From Mucidula mucida (taxonomy: Eukaryota; Basidiomycota; Agaricomycetes; Agaricales; Physalacriaceae): a DNA stretch of 64,000 nt. Below are positions 56,079-64,000 of the stretch, one piece after another (within the stretch, counting starts at the first letter, position 1; every line of letters starts with the position of its first letter). Location of the stretch: NCBI GenBank assembly GCA_015501055.1, contig JADNYV010000125.1, positions 45,195 to 109,194 of the forward strand, given 5' to 3'. A model generated the notes under the pieces. That model worked only from the letters and a program-made list of their open reading frames with translations, did no database searches and had not been told where the DNA came from. The position numbers and the translations under genes were made by a program.

Positions 56079-58688
56079 ATGCCTTCCGATGCGTCGCCTA
56101 CTCCCGCCTCCGATGATCCTGTTGGATCGCAGGCATTCCAGGGCTACCCAACCTGCAGCTACCCTGTGACTGCTCGGACTGCTCCCAGCCTGGTCGAGTT
56201 GCTGAGCACCCCGCCGCCAGAGGCACTGCCAGTCAGCAGGACGCGTATACACGCGACCACATATCCCCCTACATACTGGAAGATTTCAATACCTCCAGGG
56301 TGTATCTCTCCTTTGAGACCTTCCTACAGATGGTCATGAATCTTCCCGTAAACTGGCAATCCGACGCCAACTTCAAGGGCTGTGTAAACGCATTGGAAGC
56401 GGATGCTGAGCTCGGACGAAAGCTGGATGCGTACCTCGCTCAATGCGCTATCAAGCACGAAGAGGACGCACTCTACGTTCCTGCCTCAGCTGTCTTCAAC
56501 CGGGCGACCGATGTGCTTGCAGAGCGTGACGGTATCGCGCAGGATGACACCGTCTACGTCTACCGACAGGATAAGCAGCGCATCCGCGGCTCGCGGGACA
56601 GAGCCGAACTCTCTCCTGATCTCTGTACCACCCTTTATCGACTGTGGAGAACGTCCCGAAACATCAATTTTCGTGCCGAGGTGGAGCGACAAGGTCCCCC
56701 GAATCCTGTTGCATACGGCCAGCTGATCGATTGGAAGGATTGTAAGGCGGTCCTGGCGCGGCTTGACGGGGGTGTGGGCGCCTATGCTGTGCTTGATAAA
56801 GGTGCGAACTCCCTGCGTGATATTGATGGAATGCTGATACTTTTCCTAGATGGCAAGGACCCGCGCGACAGAAAGAACCTGCAACACGCGCTCATAGAGG
56901 CTGTCAAATCCGAGGGGCGCTCTTTGACTTCCCGATTGATGAATAAAAGGCCCTCCGACTCTCAGGCTGAATCGTCGGCGAAAAAGAAACTCAAATCACA
57001 GCCGTCGAATGCAGCCAACTCTGCTCATGAGTACGCCCAAACCCATTCTACCGAAGTCACCTATGGCGATGATGCCGCCAAACGCCTGGCAACGTCCTAT
57101 CAGTGCGCCGACTACGCACTGCAATTCATGAGCGATGGCGGTCTCAGAAATCATAGTTTCGGCAACCTGATATGCGATGACCGTCTGCAGCTCATGTATT
57201 ACGACCATTCTTGTATCGCCGTTGCCAAGCCTCTGAACATGAGGGCTGACCGACGCATGCTCATGCTTTATCTGGTATGCCTCCACAAGCTATCCCTCAG
57301 CGATCGTAGCGGCCTCCCTCGTACCGGTATCCTCGAGAACCCGAAGCCGTACTTGGAAAACTACAGCGACTACGTAATAGTCAACGAGGATTGGTACAAT
57401 ATTTTGTCCGGCCAGGTCCTGCTGCTCGAGGATCAGACTGGTCCATTCGAGGTGACGCTGGGACGCGTCATTGACCGACAGACCGGAATCATTGGGCGCT
57501 GCACATTTATCGTCAATGCGACGTGTACCATGAGGTGGCCCGGCATAGAGCTCATCGTCAAAATCACCTGGTCGCCTACTAGCCGTACTTCGGAGGCGGA
57601 CTTCATACGGAGTGTCCGCGAGGCGGTATCCACGACCGGCGCAGACTGGGTTCTAGACCATGTTCCGAACATTCTCCATTCCCAAGACTTTCCTCATCTC
57701 CAGAATGAGGTTGGAGGCCGCCTTGCCGCGTTCCTTAACACTCTCAACGAGGACCACTGGACAAAGGATCTAGGTGCTTTCAAATACGAAGAACGCGTTA
57801 TGCGTGTCAGTGTGCACGAGAAGCTGTACAAGCTCAGCGAGTTGAATACAGTTCGCAATCATGCTCAAGTATTTTTCGACGTCGTACAAGGTTCGTCTCA
57901 GTTTTTCCGTTACCCCCGACAGCACTAATGAACTCCCAATAGTACATCGCTGGCTGTACGACCATCCTCGTATTCTCCATCGCGACATTAGTCTGGGAAA
58001 TATCATGTGGCGTAGGCGCCGTGCGCGGATTTGTGGGGTCTTGAACGACTTTGATTTATCATCCTTTCGCGACACCAGGGGGCCCTCGTCAAAGCAACGC
58101 ACCGGCACACGCCCTTTCATGTCTCGGGATCTCCATCGCAAAACTGTGGTCCCCACACGTCATCTCTATCGGCACGACCTTGAATCGCTGTTCTACGTGC
58201 TCTTACTGCTCGCCGGAGCCCATAGACTCGAGAATGACCCCGTGGTCGACAGCATCACACAGGAGAAATGTTATTTGGTGGGCGACGAGAATTCGCCCTA
58301 TAGGGATTGGCTCTCGTTGGACGATGCCTCGATTCTCCGAGAAAAAGACGCCCTACTGGAATCCCGACGTCCACTATACACGCATCCATCCTTCCAGGTT
58401 TTGAACAGCAGGATTGGGAAGGCTCGGGTGTCTCTCTTAGAAGGCTTCAACGCACAGCGCGTCCATATAGCCCTGCTCCTCAGAGCTGAGGCTGACATTG
58501 TGGAGCCTCAGGCGCCATCGGCCGAGGATGATTTCTGGAGTGTTCCATCCACTAGTCAACCGGCGGTTCAAATTTCAGCTTTTGACGACGAAACGTTGGG
58601 CGAGAAATGGACGTATACGGGTCTTCTCGATTGCATTGGTGCTGGGTTACCCTTTGAGCGAATGTATCCCGTACCACGTTCTGAGTAG
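56079..58688 (+). pseudogene. FunK1-type kinase, copy C, one frameshift near the N-terminus
   Basis: Inverse counterpart of copy B. From 56,079 the reading MPSDASPTPASDDPVGSQAF runs to LSTPPPEALPVSRTR. Compared with copy B one base is missing in the C/G-rich run near 56,210, shifting frame. The correct frame resumes in the long reading that ends exon 1 at 57,890. The 52-nt intron (57,891-57,942) and exon 2 (to 58,688) are intact: HRDISLGNIMWRRRR, GVLNDFDLSSFRD and YRHDLESLFYVLLLLAG. If the shift is a sequencing slip the gene is whole. Otherwise a shorter protein from ATG 56,300 could still hold the kinase core. Confidence 0.8.
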
Positions 58689-59336
58689 GGAGTTCCCAAT
58701 TTCCGTACGCCATTCCTATGCACATTTTTCTCTACATTCTTAGTCGTTATTATGTATATACGCGGTATCTATCTCTGTACATGCTGTAACCAATTTCAGT
58801 GATGATTTCACTAAAGGTAGCCTGTCGCTTGAATGCAACCAACTTCTCGTTAGAGTCACTTCTCCAGACGGCAACTCGTGCTAAAATTTGAGGTACCAAT
58901 AACGATGGAGTGGCAGTCGCGTCTGCTTTCACTAACAGTGAGCTGCTCGACTGACTGATGCGTGTCTACAAGTATACTCCAAGAATGATCGGACACTCCT
59001 TACCACAACCACATAGATGCAAATGCTGGCCGTCGGGATACCCGTCAGGTTCTCAGCCCGTTACATTGGCTTTCTCAGGCCGACCTAGGAACCGATGTAT
59101 GCTAGCTAGCCTCGTCTGGTCCCTTTATTTCCTGTATAACTCGATTATACAAATACGCAGTCCACCGCGATGTCTATTCCGCGCGTTATATGTAGGGTTA
59201 GCCTGTCGCCTGAACAGCGTCCATCATCGCTGGGGCGCTGCATTTATTTTTCATGGAGTCTTCACGCGGCTGCGCCAGACCCCAATCATCTCGCGCTCGC
59301 GCGGAGAGTTCAACAGCTTCCTAGAACAGACTTGAC
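58689..59336. other. FunK1-C 3' flank, no gene seen
   Basis: Inverse match of 31,350-32,036. No supported frame. Confidence 0.5.
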
Positions 59337-59807
59337 ATGCCCATCACACAACTAAACGTCCGAGACGTCGATCATAGCATCTTTCGTACAACGCTAGTCG
59401 CAGGCTATTGCTTCAACACGGAGGTGCTCCTTAGTTGGGCGCGCCATGTTATTGGCGACCACTATGGGGAGGATCTCAATGATGTAGCTGATGCGATGTT
59501 CGACATGTCCGAGTTCATCAAGGACCAGTATGACTTGGTACTCCATCCTCTAGGAGAAGAACTTACGGCGGAGGCGTTGGAAAACATAATCATCACTCAG
59601 AGCCTTGATTTTCCGAGGGCTTATCTAGGGTACCCGCAGGACAGGTTGCCTGAGATTGACGAAGGGCCACGGGATGCGTGTGTGCGCGAGGTCTTGGTCA
59701 GAGTAGGTTTGTTGTATAGCCATCTTATCTGTGCGCAAGTTCACAGGTTTTGAACAGGTCTTAGTCCAGATGACTTTTACTTTGCGCAACGGTATGCTGA
59801 ATTGTGA
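59337..59807 (+). CDS. Small tandem protein C1, intact
   Basis: First-position paralogue: MPITQLNVRDVDHSIFRTTL, GYCFNTEVLLSWARHVIGDH, AMFDMSEFIKDQYDLVLHPL and LENIIITQSLDFPRAYLGYP. An intron (GTTTGTTGTATAG to AACAG) leads to exon 2, LSPDDFYFAQRYAEL, ending 59,807. It keeps the A1 layout and frame throughout. It differs from B1 mainly by lacking the extra A that breaks B1. The function is unknown. Confidence 0.68.
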
Positions 59808-60212
59808 AATGTAATTCAGATACCAGTTTCTGTCTGAATTCGCCGCGTACATTCAACGAGATCATTCCTCTACAAGGCCGTGTTGTTTGTTGCAGTGTTC
59901 AGACCTCCTATAGCGATCGCAGGAACTAACTGGTGAGGATTATTGCCGCCACATCACTTTTGAGTGGTCCTAGCTTCTAAGCCTGGTATGAATGCATATT
60001 GATATTCTCTGGACCTTCAGCACGGTTCAAGCTCTGCGTCGTCCGGGTCAAGAATGTGCGGTATCAGTCATTGACAGCTCCTTGTACAACACGCCATTGT
60101 TTTCTCCAATGTGTACTGTCCGCAGCCTCTTTGTTCTGTTTTACGTCCAACGCTCTCCACGCGGCACGGAAGCAGTAGTGTTGTTTTGGAGTTCCTTACG
60201 TAGGACCCTACG

Positions 60213-60762
60213 ATGTGCCCTGACAAAACCAAACACTTCGATTGCCACTACGAACACAAATCCGCTATGACTTCTACTGCCTCAGAACCTGACACGACGT
60301 CCACCCTTCGCCGAGTAGATCGTAACATCGCTTGCACAGATCTCATCGCTGGCTACTGCTTCAATGCAGGCGCGCTCCTTAAATTGGCGCGGCATGCTTT
60401 AGGGAAGCCCTATGAGAATGATCTCGAGGGCGTGGAGACTGCTGTGTACGACGTGATGAAGCTCTTCAGGAGCAAGTACAACATGAGACTCTATGCCATC
60501 TCAGGAGACGAGCCCATCGTGGAGGAGTTGGAAAACATGATTATCTCCCAGGTTTGGGATTTTCCGAAGGGTTATCTAGGGTACCCACAGGACCGCTTGC
60601 CCAAGGTGGAAGAGGGTCCATCAGAGGTGCGCGTGCGCGAGATCTGGTCAAGGAAGGTATGTTGCATGATACCTTTGTCCGTGCGCCAAGCTCACAGTAG
60701 CTTTGACAGGTCTTGATCCAAAAGATTTCTACTTCGCGCGACATGTAACCAATCTGTATTAA
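60213..60762 (+). pseudogene. Small tandem protein C2, late frameshift
   Basis: Second-position paralogue almost identical to B2 (MCPDKTKHFD; inner MTSTASEP; LENMIISQVWDFPKGYLGYP). One C is missing near 60,642 (GAGATCTGGTC versus GAGATCCTGGTC). The last residues of exon 1 and the spliced tail (LDPKDFYFARHVTNLY, still present to 60,762) are therefore out of frame. 59,808-60,212 shows no gene. Confidence 0.65.
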
Positions 60763-60936
60763 CGACGTAGCATTGACATGATGCTTGTACTTACCATATC
60801 ATATCAGGGCTCCCTGAACGTCGATCACGTTTCCTCATTGTTCAAGACCACGTTGTTCACGAAACGCGAGACTCACATCAGTTCGGCGCACACTGACGAC
60901 AGAAAGACAGTGCTTCCCACCTCGAGTACGGATTAC

Positions 60937-61300
60937 ATGCCTATCACACGACCACATCGTCGCATCCCTCGCACAACGCTAGCCGCAGGCTACTGCTTCA
61001 ATGCGCGGTGCTTGTTGCTGGGCGCATTGCTAGGAGGCCATATGGCCTGGATCTTGACAGCGTATCGGATGCCGTGTAGACATGTCTAATTCACCAAGAG
61101 CAAGTACGGCATATTCCTCCATCCTCTCGGGGAAGAGCTCACGGTGGAGGGACTGGAAAACAGGATTGTCACCCGGCGCTTCGATTTTTCAAAGGGTTAT
61201 CTGGGCTACCCAGAGGACAAGGTGCCCAAGATTGAAGAGGGACAATGGGAGGCGCGTGTGCGCGAGATCCTCGTCAAGGAAGGTTTGTTGCATAACGTCA
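60937..61300 (+). pseudogene. Small tandem protein C3, broken
   Basis: Third-position paralogue: MPITRPHRRIPRTTLAAGYC. The frame is lost around 61,000-61,090 (deletions near GCATTGCTAGGAGGCCATATG), then the GLENRIVTRRFDFSKGYLGYP and EARVREILVKEG blocks reappear. The usual second exon is replaced at about 61,296 by GTCAAGTTAAGCTTCAACGCGG, the start of the fourth-copy relic. Confidence 0.65.
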
Positions 61301-61829
61301 AGTTAAGCTTCAACGCGGAGGTACTCGTCAAATAGGCACGACGCGCTTTAAGGAAGTCATATCAGCAAGATTTCGACGTGGTCGAGCATGCTAGATTTGA
61401 CGCGGTCGAATTTACCATGAACAAGCTTATACTCTTTTTCATGAGACAATAGCGCGTTGGAAAACATGATCCTCGTCCACAGCTTCGATCTAGGAGTTAC
61501 TAAGACTGATAGGTTGAAATGGGACTGTGGGAGGCGTGTGTGTGAGGTCCTGATCAGGAAAAAAATGGTACATTTTTCAAGGGACCTTGGTGAAAGTTCA
61601 TAAGGATTTGCTTGAGGTCTAAGCCCGGATGACTTTTCCTTCGAATGACTCGGACGTTTGATGAAAATGTAATTGCAACGCTGCTGTGTTCAGATGAGTG
61701 CAGTGCCGTATGCTGGTCGCTTAGATAATCCTGAACGAAGTGTAGGCGTTGGCGTAGAAAACTGGATCGCAACCTGGCAACAACGATAGAATCATGTCGA
61801 TGTCTACAGCCTGATCTACAATGGACAGT
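61300..61829 (+). pseudogene. Relic of a fourth small-protein paralogue and flank
   Basis: Pieces related to GYCFNAEVLVK (about 61,308-61,335), LENMI (GCGTTGGAAAACATGATCC, near 61,455) and the intron/tail (TAAGCCCGGATGACTTTTCC near 61,620) lie in order but with frame breaks. The region pairs inversely with 27,860-28,250. Confidence 0.5.
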
Positions 61830-62900
61830 CTACACCGCCACGAGTCGGAGTCTCCCTACACGAGAGTTAGCACGTAGTAGTAATACGAGTCGTATCTCCT
61901 TACCAGCTTTTTCATCTCCAGGGTATCGGTGGACGTGCTGACATCCTTCGCAACGGTCACGACAAGGTGACCAGCATCTGCCTGCACCCTCCCGCAGCCG
62001 AAACGACATCATATGAACATCATCCTCGTAGCTCGTGCTGGAGACGATCTCGAGGCGCGCATTGATGGCCATGATCATCGCGGTTGCATATAGCTTGGGA
62101 AGCCAAAGAGCGACGGACATGTACCCTGATTGAAATGGGAACACGAGTAACAGGATGAGATCGAGGAGGGCGCCGAGAGCTTTGTGCTCATCGTCAGCTA
62201 CTCGGGCGCGCACACACAAGCAAGATCGCTCACCTGTCAAGGGTTCGTTATGCGTATCAATCTTGATATCACTCGCGTGTCGGAAATCCGAGTCGTGCTT
62301 GGCTAGCTACAAGTATTTGGCGTCAAACAGCGGTTGATGCAGAGTCGTCGTTATGATACGCACGTAGTGAGTCACGAAGACAGCGATGAGAACATCACAA
62401 AGGGCAGTGCCGCCACACCAAAACTGCCGGATACAATAAATCAGGACTGTCAGACAACGTCAAAATAACCGTACTCGATAGCGATCGAAGTCCCCAGTGT
62501 GTTGAGTTGGGAAGCATCTCCCGTTCTGTATGCCATATAGCCCATTAGTATCCCTCCTAATGCGCTTCCGAAGGAGATCTGTAACGTTGAGAACCATACT
62601 GCAGTCGAGGTACTAACGATGGCGATAATGCTGGGAGCGAATCCGTTTCGTTTTGACAGAATGAAGATTCGGTATGCATAGAAGAGTTGGCTGATGCAAG
62701 AGACTTATGGTTGTCATCAGTACGACGCGCTTTTCAGAGACATAGGATAATCACCGATCGCACTCATAACCGATATAGTCAGTCAGTGGAAATGCACTGC
62801 GGTTAGCGAGTCTGAATCTCCGAAGCTTAACGCGAAGATCTTGAACGCGTCGTAGGTCACAAAGGCCGTCTGGACAAACTCCAGCATGTATACGCCGTAA
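61830..62900 (-). pseudogene. DUF6534 pseudogene (copy C), 5'-truncated
   Basis: Same truncated form as copy B: begins at VYMLEFVQTAFVTYDAF immediately after the mL45 fusion, with the same TGA in HFHxLT. It keeps YMSVALWLPKLYATAMIM without the second stop found in copy B. Central helices are readable (FWCGGTALCDVLIAVFVTHY). Confidence 0.8.
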
Positions 62901-62904
62901 ACAA

Positions 62905-63538
62905 GTCATCTTGTTAGGAGGTCCTGATATGTCTGTGAAGCAATGTCACGGAGCGGCGCGAGCCAGGCGTCAGGCTTGACTGAGGTTGTCGATAGACAAT
63001 TCCTCGGCCACGAGACAAATCGTTGCCAGGATTCCTGAAGCCCTATGGTTCGCCCAAGAAGACTGTCGTACATGGCCAGCTTCCGGTTTCTGATGCACCG
63101 TGTCAGCGCGGAGAAGGGCGATTTGACGAGGACATACGCAGTGAAATTTCGAAGTCTGTTTTCGAAATTGTTCACCGGCGTCGTTTTGACGTCGGCCCAA
63201 CTAGTCCACCGCGTTTTATATGGAATTGAATGATCTTTCCTTGTAAAGGTAAGCCACGACCAGGCACGGAGTGTCGGTACTCACCAAGCGTCTCCGCGTC
63301 GACGGACCAAAGGCTAGACAGCGGATTAAAACTGGAATATATGCGCTGTTTTTCCAACGCCTCAATCCGCTCCTCCTCGGTCGTCTCCTCCTCGTCCTCC
63401 TCCTTGATTTGCAGCGTCTGAGGACGCCGTTTCTTCGCGCCGCGTATTTGAATGACTGGGCCGGCGACGCGCGTAAAACACGTCGGTTGGCGCGCCGACA
63501 AACATGCCCGCCGCCCGAGCCAGGCGATGTTCTTGGTC
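62905..63538 (-). pseudogene. mL45-like gene copy 3, truncated, start codon lost
   Basis: The 5' half of the mL45/Tim44-like gene. The start ATG of the other copies is AAG here (before AACATCGCCTGG, about 63,535). The homopolymer region reads in frame (VLVKSPFSALTRCIRNRKLA), unlike copies 1 and 2, so it documents the ancestral frame. It ends at GACCTCC (about 62,920), fused to DUF6534-C at the same base as in copy 2. Confidence 0.78.
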
Positions 63539-63699
63539 GTAAAGAAAAATGGGCTGATGAGGTAACATGATCGGAAGTCTAAGCGTCATCCCAATTTGGC
63601 GATGCCCGCCGCTGTCGGCTTCGAGGTCGGGACCTTCGGACCGTTGGATGTACAGAGCTTGGCTGCAACCATCACCAGTCTGTCCTGAAAAATTGGTAC

Positions 63700-64000
63700 G
63701 CCATGAGCTATAACCTAACAGCAACGCGTACCAGTCGTTTTCCTGTCATCTTCTTGAACAGTTGCTTATTCAACTACTGCTGGCAAGAAAAGCTACAAAC
63801 CAAGAAACTGTTTCCCCGGATATGTGGCGTTACTGAGGGCCGCTCCTCACCCTTCAGTCATATGATAATACTCGGACCGGCAGGTTCTTGAATCTTGCAA
63901 TTGATCCTTGGGACCCATGACCAGACTTCAGCGAGTAACTACTACCCTGCCTGGTAACCTAACATGTTCATCATCAGCACCATCGTCGTTTTCTGGGTCC
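63700..64000 (+). pseudogene. 5' end of a third GH28 copy, cut by window edge
   Basis: Sequence up to 64,000 follows 4,860-5,080 of the left arm (for example ATGACCAGACTTC, CTACCCTGCCTGGTAAC and AGCACCATCGTCGTTTTCTGG). It includes the region of the GH28 start and signal-like segment. Indels make the frame uncertain. The enzyme domain would lie beyond the window. Confidence 0.6.

Noticed and set aside
1..64000. tRNA, rRNA, CRISPR or bacterial defence island
   Set aside because: No clover-leaf sequence, rRNA word or regularly spaced repeats were recognised; introns and families are fungal.

Overview
The window looks like a chromosomal segment of an agaricomycete (mushroom-forming) basidiomycete. 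Evidence: genes split by 50-60 nt GT/AG introns, GC near 50%, fungal-specific families (FunK1-type kinases, DUF6534 membrane proteins, a Het-C protein, a basidiomycete-style mL45/Tim44-like gene, a GH28 pectinase), and a degenerate hAT transposon. No rRNA, CRISPR or bacterial-type operon was seen, and I recognised no tRNA.

Layout. (1) 1-3,540: a degenerate DUF6534 gene between two diverged direct repeats. (2) 3,541-34,900: a huge fold-back. Its left arm (about 4,098-11,176) holds part of an mL45-like gene, a broken GH28 gene, a DUF6534 relic and a broken FunK1 kinase gene. The right arm (about 16,142-26,690) is the same sequence inverted, with a 3,451-bp hAT element inside its FunK1 copy. The 5-kb spacer holds three tandem small-protein genes and a DUF6534 gene. 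Beyond the right arm the chain continues, on the minus strand, into a second DUF6534 copy, three more small-protein genes and an apparently intact FunK1 gene. (3) 35,600-52,830: a largely single-copy region with a HAD hydrolase, a tandem pair of large paralogues with a deaminase-like C-terminus, Mix17/CHCHD2, a C2-like multi-pass membrane protein, and Het-C. (4) 53,300-64,000: a decayed unit, then a third FunK1 / three small genes / DUF6534 / mL45 block on the plus strand, running into a third GH28 copy cut by the window edge.

So one composite unit (mL45 - GH28 - FunK1 - three small proteins - DUF6534) has been amplified in tandem and inverted orientation. Most copies carry frameshifts or stops. 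The best surviving coding copies are FunK1-B (32,037-34,644) and the small genes at 11,798, 29,285, 29,925 and 59,337. The small-protein family (about 138-165 aa) is not one I recognise. Its consistent position beside a FunK1 kinase, in threes, is the most interesting unexplained pattern here. All functional statements rest on motif recognition by eye; no similarity search was run.
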